Source: Micromussa lordhowensis
Lineage: Eukaryota; Cnidaria; Anthozoa; Scleractinia; Lobophylliidae
DNA: 64,000 bases
Reading direction: 5' to 3'
Assembly: GCA_964020085.1 (NCBI GenBank)
Contig: OZ026607.1
Coordinates: forward strand, 21,188,606 to 21,252,605
Position numbers and translations under genes: made by a program. Every line of letters starts with the position of its first letter. Within the stretch, counting starts at the first letter, position 1. The notes below the pieces were generated by a model that saw only the letters and a list, made by a program, of their open reading frames with translations, made no database searches and was not told the origin of the DNA. This document shows positions 25,779 to 37,514 of the stretch, in pieces.

Positions 25779-27639
25779 TCAGAAAACGCGCGCTGGGGGT
25801 CCCCTTGGCAAATTTGACATAGCTCGGCTCCACGGGCACTTTAAGAGGCGCGGTTTGCAGCAAAATGTTGTGCTAGGTTGGCACTTGAAGGAAATTTTAG
25901 TTAGAACATGCTGGCATTCGCGCCAGGGTGTTTTTTTTGGCCTTCTTTTTGCAGGAGTTTGCCCTGGTTCCAACTTTGCAGAATTTCAGAAAACGCGCGC
26001 TGGGGGTCCCCTTGGCAAATTTGACATAGCTCGGCTCCACGGGCACTTTAAGAGGCGCGGTTTGCAGCAAAATGTTCTGCTAGGTTGGCACTTAAAGGAA
26101 ATATTAGTTAGAACATGCTGGCATTCGCGGCAGGGTGTTTTTTCTGGCCTTCTTTTTGCAGGAGTTTGCCCTGGTCCCAACTTTGCAGAATTTCAGAAAA
26201 CGCGCGCTGGGGGTTCGCCTTGGCAAATTTGACATAGCTCGGCTCCACGGGCACTTTAAGAGGCGCGGTTTGCAGCAAAATGTTGTGCTAGGTTGGCACT
26301 TGAAGGAAATTTTAGCTAAAACATGCTGGCATTCGCGCCAGGGTGTTTTTTCTGGCCTTCTTTTTGCAGGAGTTTGCCCTGGTCCCAACTTTGCAGAATT
26401 TCAGAAAACGCGCGCTGGGGGTCCTCTTGGCAAATTTGACATAGCTCGGCTCCACGGGCACTTTAAGAGGCGCGGTTTGCAGCAAAATGTTGTGCTAGGT
26501 TGGCACTTGAAGGAAATGCTAGTTAGAACATGCTGGCATTCGCGCCAGGGTGTCTTTTTTGGCCTTCTTTTTGCAGGAGTTTGCCCTGGTCCCAACTTTG
26601 CAGAATTTCAGAAAATGCGCGCTGGGGGTCCCCTTGGAAAATTTGACATAGCTCGGCTCCACGGGCACTTTAAGAGGCGCGGTTTGCAGCAAAATGTTGT
26701 GCTAGGTTGGCATTTGAAGGAAATCCTAGTTAGAACATGCTGGCGTTCGCGCCAGGGTGTTTTTTATGGCTTTCTTTTTGCAGGAGTTTGCCCTGGTCCC
26801 AACTTTGCAGAATTTCAGAAAACGCGAGCTGGGGGTCCTCTTGGCAAATTTGACATAGCTCGGCTCCACGGGCACTTTAAGAGGCGCGGTTTGCAGCAAA
26901 ATGTTGTGCTAGGTTGGCATTTGAAGGAAATCCTAGTTAGAACATGCTGGCATTCGCGCCAGGGTGTTTTTTCTGGCCTCTTTTTTGCAGGAGTTTGCTC
27001 TGGTCCCAACTTTGCAGAATTTCAGAAAACGCGCGCTGGAGGTCCCCTTGGCAAATTTGACATAGCTCGGCTCCACGGGCACTTTAAGAAGCGCGGTTTG
27101 CAGCAAAATGTTGTGCTAGGTTGGCACTTGAAGGAAATCTCAGTTAAAACATGCTGCCATTCGCGCCAGGGTGTTTTTTCTGGCCGTTTTTATTGCAGGA
27201 GTTTGCCCTGGTCCCAACTTTGCAGAATTTCAGAAAACGCGCGCTGGGGGTCCCCTTGGCAAATTTGACATAGCTCGGCTCCACGGGCACTTTAAGAGGC
27301 GCGGTTTGCAGCAAAATGTTGTGCTAGGTTGGCACTTGAAGGAAATGCCAGTTAGAACATGCTGGCATTCGCGCCAGGGTGTCTTTTCTGGCCGTTTTTT
27401 TTGCAGGAGTTTGCCCTGGTCCCAACTTTGCAGAATTTCAGAAAACGCACGCTGGGGGTTCCCTTGGCAAATTTGACATAGCTCGGCTCCACGGGCACTT
27501 TAAGGGGCGCGGTTTGCAGCAAAATGTTGTGCTAGGTTGGCACTTGAAGGAAATTCTAGTTAAAACATACTGGCATTCGCGCCAGGGTGTTTTTTCTGGC
27601 CTCCTTTTTGCAGGAGTTTGCCCTGGTCCCAACTTTGCA

Positions 27640-28470
27640 GAATTTCAGAAAACGCGCGCTGGGGGTCCCCTTGGCAAATTTGACATAGCTCGGCTCCACG
27701 GGCACTTTAAGAGGCGCGGTTTGCAGCAAAATGTTGTGCTGGGTTGGCACTTGAAGGAAATTGAAGTTAGAACATGCTGACATTCGCGCCAGGGTTTTTT
27801 TTCTGGCCGTTTTTTTTGCAGGAGTTTGCCCTGGTCCCAACTTTGCAGAATTTCAGAAAACGCGCGCTGGGGGTCCCCTTGGCAAATTTGACATAGCTCG
27901 GCTCCACGGGCACTTTAAGAGGCGCGGTTTGCAGCAAAATGTTGTGCTACGTAGGCACTTGAAGGAAATCCTAGTTAAAACATGCTGGCATTCGCGCCAG
28001 GGTGTTTTTTCTGGCCTTTTTTTTGCAGGAGTTTGCCCTGGTCCCAACTTTGCAGAATTTCAGAAAACGCGCGCTGGGGGTCCCCTTGGCAAATTTGACA
28101 TAGCTCGGCTCCACGGGCACTTTAAGAGGCGCGGTTTGCAGCAAAACGTTGTGCTGGGTTGGCACTTGAAGGAAATCCAAGTTAGAACATGCTGACATTC
28201 GCGCCAGGGTTTTTTTTCTGGCCGTTTTTTTTGCAGGAGTTTGCCCTGGTCCCAACTTTGCAGAATTTCAGAAAACGCGCGCTGAGGGTCCCCTTGGCAA
28301 ATTTGACATAGCTCGGCTCCACGGGCACTTTAAGAGGCGCGGTTTGCAGCAAAATGTTGTGCTAGGTTGGCACTTGAAGGGAATGCTAGTTAAAACATGC
28401 TGGCATTCGCGCCAGGGTGTTTTTTCTGGCCTTCTTTTTGCAGGAGTTTGCCCTGGTCCCAACTTTGCAG
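27640..28470. repeat. Dimer duplication, 415 bp
   Basis: Two-monomer units starting near 27,640 and 28,055 share gtgctgggttgg, gctgacattcg, the T8 run without its g (agggttttttttctgg) and ggccgttttttttgcagg. The offset is 415 bp because the ccgtt form adds one base. Confidence 0.8.
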
Positions 28471-28639
28471 AAATTCAGAAAATGCACGCTGGGGGTCCCC
28501 TTGGCAAATTTGACATAGCTCGGCTCCACGGGCACTTTAAGAGGCGCGGTTTGCAGCAAAATGTTGTGCTAGGTTGGCACTTGAAGGAAATTCTAGTGAG
28601 AACATGCTGGCATTCGCGCCAGGGTGTTTTTTCTGGCCT

Positions 28640-29480
28640 TCTTTTTGCAGGAGTTTGCCCTGGTCCCAACTTTGCAGAAATTCAGAAAATGCGCGCTGGG
28701 GGTCCCCTTGGCAAATTTGACATAGCTCGGCTCCACGGGCACTTTAAGAGGCGCGGTTTGCAGCAAAATGTTGTGCTAGGTTGGCACTTGAAGGAAATTC
28801 TAGTGAAAACATGCTGGCGTTCGCGCCAGGGTGTTTTTTCTGGCTTTCTTTTTGCAGGAGTTTGCCCTGGTCCCAACTTTGCAGAATTTCAGAAAACGCA
28901 CGCTGGGGGTTCCCTTGGCAAATTTGACATAGCTCGGCTCCACGGGCACTTTAAGGGGCGCGGTTTGCAGCAAAATGTTGTGCTAGGTTGGCACTTGAAG
29001 GAAATTTTAGTTAAAACATACTGGCATTCGCGCCAGGGTGTTTTTTCTGGCCTTCTTTTTGCAGGAGTTTGCCCTGGTCCCAACTTTGCAGAAATTCAGA
29101 AAATGCGCGCTGGGGGTCCCCTTGGCAAATCTGACATAGCTCGGCTCCACGGGCACTTTAAGAGGCGCGGTTTGCAGCAAAATGTTGTGCTAGGTTGGCA
29201 CTTGAAGGAAATTCTAGTGAGAACATGCTGGCGTTCGCGCCAGGGTGTTTTTTCTGGCTTTCTTTTTGCAGGAGTTTGCCCTGGTCCCAACTTTGCAGAA
29301 TTTCAGAAAACGCACGCTGGGGGTTCCCTTGGCAAATTTGACATAGCTCGGCTCCACGGGCACTTTAAGGGGCGCAGTTTGCAGCAAAATGTTGTGCTAG
29401 GTTGGCACTTGAAGGAAATTTTAGTTAAAACATACTGGCATTCGCGCCAGGGTGTTTTTTCTGGCCTCCTTTTTGCAGGA
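28640..29480. repeat. Dimer higher-order unit, 414 bp
   Basis: Two alternating monomer types repeat at 414 bp. One has gcagaaattcag, aaaatgcgcgc, agtgagaac/agtgaaaac and gctggcgttcg with tggctttc. The other has gcacgctgggggttccc, tttaaggggcg and catactggc. The second type also occurs near 27,450-27,570, 1,451 bp before its match at 28,889. Confidence 0.82.
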
Positions 29481-30309
29481 GTTTGCCCTGGTCCCAACTT
29501 TGCAGAATTTCAGAAAACGCGCGCTGGGGGTCCCCTTGGCAAATTTGACATAGCTCGGCTCCACGGGCACTTTAAGAGGCGCGGTTTGCAGCAAAATGTT
29601 GTGCTAGGTTGGCACTTGAAGGAAAATCTAGTTACAACATGCTGCCATTCGCGCCAGGGTGTTTTTTCTGGCCTTCTTTTTGCAGGAGTTTGCCCTGGTC
29701 CCAACTTTGCAGAATTTCAGAAAATGCGCGCTGGGGGTCCCCTTGGCAAATTTGACATAGCTCGGCTCCACGAGCACTTTAAGAGGCGCAGTTTGCAGCA
29801 AAATGTTGTGCTAGGTTGGCACTTGAAGGAAATCTTAGTTAAAACATGCTGGCATTCGCGTCAGGGTGTTTTTTCTGGCCTCCTTTTTGCACGAGTTTGC
29901 TCTGGTCCCAACTTTGCAGAATTTCAGAAAACGCGCGCTGGAGGTCCCCTTGGCAAATTTGACATAGCTCGGCTCCACGGGCACTTTAAGAGGCGCGGTT
30001 TGCAGCAAAATGTTGTGCTAGGATGGCACTTGAAGGAAATCCTAGTTAAAACATGCTGGCATTCGCGCCAGGGTGTTTTTTCTGGCCTTCTTTTTGCAGG
30101 AGTTTGCCCTGGTCCCAACTTTGCAGAATTTCAGAAAACGCGCGCTGGGGATCCCCTTGGCAAATTTGACATAGCTCGGCTCCACGGGCACTTTAAGAGG
30201 CGCAGTTTGCAGCAAAATGTTGTGCTAGGTTGGCACTTGAAGGAAATCCTAGTTAGAACATGCTGGCATTCGCGCCAGGGTGTTTTTTCTGGCCGTTTTT
30301 CTTGCACGA

Positions 30310-33300
30310 GTTTGCCCTGGTCCCAACTTTGCAGAATTTCAGAAAACGCGCGCTGGGGGTCCCCTTGGCAAATTTGACATAGCTCGGCTCCACGGGCACT
30401 TTAAGAGGCGCGGTTTGCAGCAAAATGTTGTGCTAGGTTGGCACTTGAAGGAAATTCTAGTTAAAACATGCTGGCATTCGCGCCAGGGTGTTTTTTCTGG
30501 CCGTTCGTTTTGCAGGAGTTTGCCCTGGTCCCAACTTTGCAGAATTTCAGAAAACGCGCGCTGGGGGTCCCCTTGGCAAATTTGACATAGCTCGGCTCCA
30601 CCGGCACTTTAAGAGGCGCGGTTTGCAGCAAAATGTTGTGCTAGGTAGGCACTTGAAGGAAATTTTAGTTAGAACATGCTGGCATTCGCGCCAGGGTGTT
30701 TTTTCTGGCGTTCTTTTTGCAGGAGTTTGCCCTGGTCCCAACTTTGCAGATTTTCAGAAAACGCGCGCTGGGGGTCCCCTTGGCAAATTTGACATAGCTC
30801 GGCTCCACGGGCACTTTAAGAGGCGCGGTTTGCAGCAAAATGTTGTGCTAGGTTGGCACTTAAAGGAAATTCTAGTTAGAACATGCTGGCATTCGCGCCA
30901 GGGATTTTTTCTGGCCTTCTTTTTGCAGGAGTTTGCCCTGGTCCCAACTTTGCAGAATTTCAGAAAACGCGCGCTGGGGGTCCCCTTGGCAAATTTGACA
31001 TAGCTCGGCTCCACGGGCACTTTAAGAGGCGCGGTTTGCAGCAAAATGTTGTGCTAGGTTGGCACTTGAAGGAAATTTTAGTTAAAACATGCTGGCATTC
31101 GCGCCAGGGTGTTTTTTCTGGCCTTCTTTTTGCAAGAGTTTGCCCTGGTCCCAACTTTGCAGAATTTCAGAAAACGCGCGCTGGGGGTCCCCTTGGCAAA
31201 TTTGACATAGCTCGGCTCCACGGGCACTTTAAGAGGCGCGGTTTGCAGCAAAATGTTGTGCTAGGTTGGCACTTGAAGGAAATTGTAGTTAGAACATGCT
31301 GACAATCGCGCCAGGGTGTTTTTTTTGGCCTTCTTTTTGCAGGAGTTTGCCCTGGTCCCAACTTTGCAGAATTTCAGAAAACGCGCGCTGGGGGTCCCCT
31401 TGGCAAATTTGACATAGCTCGGCTCCACGGGCACTTTAAGAGGCGCGGTTTGCAGCAAAATGTTGTGCTAGGTTGGCACTTGAAGGAAACTTTAGTTAGA
31501 ACATGCTGGCATTCGCGCCAGGGTGTTTTTCCTGGCCTTCTTTTTGCAGGAGTTTGCCCTGGTCCCAACTTTGCAGAATTTCAGAAAACGCGCGCTGGGG
31601 GTCCCCTTGGCAAATTTGACATAGCTCGGCTCCACGGGCACTTTAAGAGGCGCGGTTTGCAGCAAAATGTTGTGCTAGGTTGGCACTTGAAGGAAATTTT
31701 AGTTACAACATGCTGGCGTTCGCGCCAGGGTGTTTTTTCTGGCCGTTCTTTTTGCAGGAGTTTGCCCTGGTCCCAACTTTGCAGAATTTCAGAAAACGCG
31801 CGCTGGGGGTCCCCTTGGCAAATTTGACATAGCTCGGCTCCACGGGCAGTTTAAGAGGCGCGGTTTGCAGGAAAATGTTGTGCTAGGTTAGCACTTGAAG
31901 GAAATCCTAGTTACAACATGCCGGCATTCGCGCTAGGGTGTTTTTTCTGGCCTTCTTTTTGCAGGAGTTTGCCCTGGTCCCAACTTTGCAGAATTTCAGA
32001 AAACGCGCGCTGGGGGTCCCCTTGGCAAATTTGACATAGCTCGGCTCCACGGGCACTTTAAGAGGCGCAGTTTGCAGCAAAATGTTGTGCTAGGTTGGCA
32101 CTTGAAGGAAATCCTAGTTAAAACATGCTGGCATTCGCGCCAGGGTGTTTTTTCTGGCCTTCTTTTTGCAGGAGTTTGCCCTGGTCCCAACTTTGCAGAA
32201 TTTCAGAAAACGCGCGCTGGGGGTCCCCTTGGCAAATTTGACATAGCTCGGCTCCACGGGCACTTTAAGAGGCGCGGTTTGCAGAAAAATGTTGTGCTAT
32301 GTTACACTTGAAGGAAATCTTAGTTAGAACATGCTGGCATTCGCGCCAGGGTGTTTTTTCTGGCCGTTTCTTTTGCAGGAGTTTGCCCTGGTCCCAACTT
32401 TGCAGAATTTCAGAAAACGCGCGCTGGGGGTCCCCTTGGCAAATTTGACATAGCTCGGCTCCACGGGCACTTTAAGAGGCGCGGTTTGCAGCAAAATGTT
32501 GTGCTAGGTTGGCATTTGAAGGAAATCCTAGTTAGAACATGCTGGCGTTCGCGCCAGGGTGTTTTTTCTGGCTTTGTTTTTGCAGGAGTTTGCCCTGGTC
32601 CCAACTTTGCAGAATTTCAGAAAATGCGCGCTGGGGGTCCCCTTGGCAAATTTGATATAGCTCGGCTCCATGAGCACTTTAAGAGGCGCGGTTTGCAGCA
32701 AAATGTTGTGCTAGGTTGGCATTTGAAGGAAATCCTAGTTAGAACATGCTGGCGTTCGCGCCAGGGTGTTTTTTCTGGCTTTGTTTTTGCAGGAGTTTGC
32801 CCTGGTCCCAACTTTGCAGAATTTCAGAAAACGCGCGCTGGGGGTCCCCTTGGCAAATTTCACATACCTCGGCTCCACGGGCACTTTAAGAGGCGCGGTT
32901 TGCAGCAAAATGTTGTGCTAGGTTGGCACTTGAAGGAAATTTTAGTTAGAACATGCTGGCATTCGCGCCAGGGATTTTTTTTTGGCCTTCTTTTTGCAGG
33001 AGTTTGCCCTGGTCCCAACTTTGCAGAATTTCAGAAAACGCGCGCTGGGGGTCCCCTTGGCAAATTTGACATAGCTCGGCTCCACGGGCACTTTAAGAGG
33101 CGCGGTTTGCAGCAAAATGTTGTGCTAGGTTGGCACTTGAAGGAAATTCTAGTTAAAACATGCTGGCATTCGCGCCAGGGTGTTTTTTCTGGCCGTTCGT
33201 TTTGCAGGAGTTTGCCCTGGTCCCAACTTTGCAGAATTTCAGAAAACGCGCGCTGGGGGTCCCCTTGGCAAATTTGACATAGCTCGGCTCCACCGGCACT

Positions 33301-35693
33301 TTAAGAGGCGCGGTTTGCAGCAAAATGTTGTGCTAGGTAGGCACTTGAAGGAAATTTTAGTTAGAACATGCTGGCATTCGCGCCAGGGTGTTTTTTCTGG
33401 CGTTCTTTTTGCAGGAGTTTGCCCTGGTCCCAACTTTGCAGATTTTCAGAAAACGCGCGCTGGGGGTCCCCTTGGCAAATTTGACATAGCTCGGCTCCAC
33501 GGGCACTTTAAGAGGCGCGGTTTGCAGCAAAATGTTGTGCTAGGTTGGCACTTAAAGGAAATTCTAGTTAGAACATGCTGGCATTCGCGCCAGGGATTTT
33601 TTCTGGCCTTCTTTTTGCAGGAGTTTGCCCTGGTCCCAACTTTGCAGAATTTCAGAAAACGCGCGCTGGGGGTCCCCTTGGCAAATTTGACATAGCTCGG
33701 CTCCACGGGCACTTTAAGAGGCGCGGTTTGCAGCAAAATGTTGTGCTAGGTTGGCACTTGAAGGAAATTTTAGTTAAAACATGCTGGCATTCGCGCCAGG
33801 GTGTTTTTTCTGGCCTTCTTTTTGCAAGAGTTTGCCCTGGTCCCAACTTTGCAGAATTTCAGAAAACGCGCGCTGGGGGTCCCCTTGGCAAATTTGACAT
33901 AGCTCGGCTCCACGGGCACTTTAAGAGGCGCGGTTTGCAGCAAAATGTTGTGCTAGGTTGGCACTTGAAGGAAATTGTAGTTAGAACATGCTGACAATCG
34001 CGCCAGGGTGTTTTTTTTGGCCTTCTTTTTGCAGGAGTTTGCCCTGGTCCCAACTTTGCAGAATTTCAGAAAACGCGCGCTGGGGGTCCCCTTGGCAAAT
34101 TTGACATAGCTCGGCTCCACGGGCACTTTAAGAGGCGCGGTTTGCAGCAAAATGTTGTGCTAGGTTGGCACTTGAAGGAAACTTTAGTTAGAACATGCTG
34201 GCATTCGCGCCAGGGTGTTTTTCCTGGCCTTCTTTTTGCAGGAGTTTGCCCTGGTCCCAACTTTGCAGAATTTCAGAAAACGCGCGCTGGGGGTCCCCTT
34301 GGCAAATTTGACATAGCTCGGCTCCACGGGCACTTTAAGAGGCGCGGTTTGCAGCAAAATGTTGTGCTAGGTTGGCACTTGAAGGAAATTTTAGTTACAA
34401 CATGCTGGCATTCGCGCCAGGGTGTTTTTTCTGGCCGTTCTTTTTGCAGGAGTTTGCCCTGGTCCCAACTTTGCAGAATTTCAGAAAACGCGCGCTGGGG
34501 GTCCCCTTGGCAAATTTAACATAGCTCGGCTCCACGGGCAGTTTAAGAGGCGCGGTTTGCAGGAAAATGTTGTGCTAGGTTAGCACTTGAAGGAAATCCT
34601 AGTTACAACATGCTGGCATTCGCGCTAGGGTGTTTTTTCTGGCCTTCTTTTTGCAGGAGTTTGCCCTGGTCCCAACTTTGCAGAATTTCAGAAAACGCGC
34701 GCTGGGGGTCCCCTTGGCAAATTTGACATAGCTCGGCTCCACGGGCACTTTAAGAGGCGCAGTTTGCAGCAAAATGTTGTGCTAGGTTGGCACTTGAAGG
34801 AAATCCTAGTTAAAACATGCTGGCATTCGCGCCAGGGTGTTTTTTCTGGCCTTCTTTTTGCAGGAGTTTGCCCTGGTCCCAACTTTGCAGAATTTCAGAA
34901 AACGCGCGCTGGGGGTCCCCTTGGCAAATTTGACATAGCTCGGCTCCACGGGCACTTTAAGAGGCGCGGTTTGCAGAAAAATGTTGTGCTATGTTACACT
35001 TGAAGGAAATCTTAGTTAGAACATGCTGGCATTCGCGCCAGGGTGTTTTTTCTGGCCGTTTCTTTTGCAGGAGTTTGCCCTGGTCCCAACTTTGCAGAAT
35101 TTCAGAAAACGCGCGCTGGGGGTCCCCTTGGCAAATTTGACATAGCTCGGCTCCACGGGCACTTTAAGAGGCGCGGTTTGCAGCAAAATGTTGTGCTAGG
35201 TTGGCATTTGAAGGAAATCCTAGTTAGAACATGCTGGCGTTCGCGCCAGGGTGTTTTTTCTGGCTTTGTTTTTGCAGGAGTTTGCCCTGGTCCCAACTTT
35301 GCAGAATTTCAGAAAATGCGCGCTGGGGGTCCCCTTGGCAAATTTGATATAGCTCGGCTCCATGAGCACTTTAAGAGGCGCGGTTTGCAGCAAAATGTTG
35401 TGCTAGGTTGGCATTTGAAGGAAATCCTAGTTAGAACATGCTGGCGTTCGCGCCAGGGTGTTTTTTCTGGCTTTGTTTTTGCAGGAGTTTGCCCTGGTCC
35501 CAACTTTGCAGAATTTCAGAAAACGCGCGCTGGGGGTCCCCTTGGCAAATTTCACATAGCTCGGCTCCACGGGCACTTTAAGAGGCGCGGTTTGCAGCAA
35601 AATGTTGTGCTAGGTTGGCACTTGAAGGAAATTCTAGTTAGAACATGCTGGCATTCGCGCCAGGGATTTTTTTCTGGCCTTCTTTTTGCAGGA
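30310..35693. repeat. Tandem 13-monomer (2,692 bp) duplication, nearly identical copies
   Basis: Copy 1 is about 30,310-33,001 and copy 2 about 33,002-35,693, with edges uncertain by roughly 140 bp because the flanks are consensus. The offset is exactly 2,692 bp throughout. A long chain of rare variants is shared: ccgttcgttttgc, ccaccggcac, gtaggcactt, cagattttcag, agggattttttctgg, ctgacaatcg, gaaactttag, gggcagtttaag with gcaggaaaatg, gcagaaaaatg with ctatgttacac, ctttgtttttgc, and ctccatgagcac. By eye the copies differ at about six positions (for example ggcgttcg/ggcattcg near 31,719/34,411 and catacctcgg/catagctcgg near 32,868/35,560). The unit is 13 x 207 + 1, which matches its own internal indels (+3, -2). 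Confidence 0.92.
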
Positions 35694-37514
35694 GTTTGCC
35701 CTGGTCCCAACTTTGCAGAATTTCAGAAAACGCGCGCTGGGGGTCCCCTTGGCAAATTTGACATAGCTCGGCTCCACGGGCACTTTAAGAGGCGCGGTTT
35801 GCAGCAAAATCTTGTGATAGGTTGGCACTTGAAGGAAATTTTAGTTAGAACATGCTGGCATTCGCGCCAGGGTGTTTTTTCTGGCCTTCTTTTTGCAGGA
35901 GTTTGCCCTGGTCCCAACTTTGCAGAATTTCAGAAAACGCGCGCTGGGGGTCCCCTTGGCAAATTTGACATAGCTCGGCTCCACGGGCACTTTAAGAAGC
36001 GCGGTTTGCAGCAAAATGTTGTGCTAGGTTGGCACTTGAAGGAAATTTTAGTTACAACATGCTGGCATTCGCGCCAGGGTGTTTTTTCTGGCTTTCTTTT
36101 TGCAGGAGTTTGCCCTGGTTTCAACTTTGCAGAATTTCAGAAAACGCGCGCTGGGGGTCCCCTTGGCAAATTTGACATAGCTCGGCTCCACGGGCACTTT
36201 AAGAGGCGCGGTTTGCAGGAAAATCTTGTGCTAGGTTGGCACTTGAAGGAAATCTTAGTTACAACATGCTGGCATTCGCGCCAGGGTGTTTTTTCTGGCT
36301 TTCTTTTTGCAGGAGTTTGCCCTGGTCCCAACTTTGCAGAATTTCAGAAAACGCGCGCTGGGGGTCCCCTTGGCAAATTTGACATAGCTCGGCTCCACGG
36401 GCACTTTAAGAGGCGCGGTTTGCAGCAAAATGTTGTGCTAGGTTGGCACTTGAAGGAAATCGTAGTTAGAACATGCTGGCATTCGCGCCAGGGTGTTTTT
36501 TCTGGCCTTCTTTTTGCAAGAGTTTGCCCTGGTCCCAACTTTGCAGAATTTCAGAAAACGCGCGCTGGGGGTCCCCTTGGCAAATTTGACATAGCTCGGC
36601 TCCACGGGCACTTTAAGAAGCGCGGTTTGCAGCAAAATGTTGTGCTAGGTTGGCACTTGAAGGAAATGCTAGTTAGAATATGCTGGCATTCGCGCCAGGG
36701 TGTTTTTTCTGGCCTTCTTTTTGCAGGAGTTTGCCCTGGTCCCAACTTTGCAGAATTTCAGAAAACGCGCGCTGGGGGTCCCCTTGGCAAATTTGACATA
36801 GCTCGGCTCCACGGGCTGTTTAAGAGGCTCGGTTTGCAGCAAAATGTTGTGCTAGGTTGGCACTTGAAGGAAATCGTAGTTACAACATGCTGGCATTCGC
36901 GCCAGGGTGTTTTTTCTGGCCTTCTTTTTGTAGGAGTTTGCCCTGGTTCCAACTTTGCAGAATTTCAGAAAACGCGCGCTGGGGGTCCCCTTGGCAAATT
37001 TGACATAGCTCGGCTCCACGGGCACTTTAAGAGGCGCGGTTTGCAGCAAAATGTTGTGCTAGGTTGGCACTTGAAGGAAATCCTAGTTAGAACATGCTGG
37101 CATTCGCGCCAGGGTGTTTTTTCTGGCCTTCTTTTTGCAGGAGTTTGCCCTGGTCCCAACTTTGCAGAATTTCAGAAAACGCGCGCTGGGGGTCCCCTTG
37201 GCAAATTTGACATAGCTCGGCTCCACGGGCACTTTAAGAGGCGCGGTTTGCAGCAAAATGTTGTGCTAGGTTGGCACTTGGAGGAAATTCTAGTTAGAAC
37301 ATGCTGGCATTCGCGCCAGAGTGTTTTTTCTGGCCTTCTCTTTACAGAAGTTTGCCCTGGTCCCAACTTTGCAGAATTTCAGAAAACGCGCGCTGGGGGT
37401 CCCCTTGGCAAATTTGACATAGCTCGGCTCCACGGGCACTTTAAGAGGCGCGGTTTGCAGCAAAATGTTGTGCTAGGTTGGCACTTGAAGGAAATGCTAG
37501 TTAGAACATGCTAG
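35043..37514 (+). other. Longest open frame of the repeat (823 codons); judged non-coding
   Basis: The 207-bp monomer is 69 codons long and one plus frame has no stop, so twelve indel-free monomers in a row read as one 823-codon frame. What is seen: a 69-residue period with segments such as GVFSGLLFAGVCPGPNF and FDIARLHGHFKRRG, the latter followed by LQQNVVLGWHLKE. There is no preferred start (most such frames begin at TTG of tttgcag). Neighbouring blocks of the same satellite lose the frame through +/-1 indels or single-base stops (gttagcac, cttgtagg). The changes between monomers look unconstrained, including many nonsynonymous ones. I infer a by-product of repeat length, not a gene. A transcript of the satellite could in principle be translated, but nothing here shows it. 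Confidence 0.85.

Larger units (their letters stand above)
27184..35060. repeat. Cluster of ggccgtt-variant monomers
   Basis: In place of tggccttctttttgcagg, many monomers here read ggccgtt followed by a T-rich stretch, usually one base longer (near 27,184, 27,393, 27,805, 28,222, 30,291, 30,500, 31,743, 32,364, 33,192, 34,435, 35,055). The change adds a CpG in the pyrimidine tract. The form is not seen before 27 kb or in subfamily B; a second cluster lies at about 40,230-44,180. Confidence 0.8.

Noticed and set aside
37097..37112. NFI-type site in ctggc-N6-gccag
   Set aside because: The NFI consensus is ttggc-N5-gccaa; here the spacer is one base too long and the outer bases differ.
37097..37118. 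CENP-B box in attcgcgccagggtg
   Set aside because: The TTCG and central A of the core pattern align, but the CGGG part reads GTGT. A second candidate, ctcggctccacggg, has CGGG but the wrong spacing (one base short) and lacks TTCG. Neither keeps the required core.
37198..37277. Pol III A/B boxes (a SINE or tRNA origin)
   Set aside because: tggcaaatttg and ggttggcac look faintly similar, but no matching pair of A and B boxes at normal spacing exists, and no tRNA fold can be drawn.
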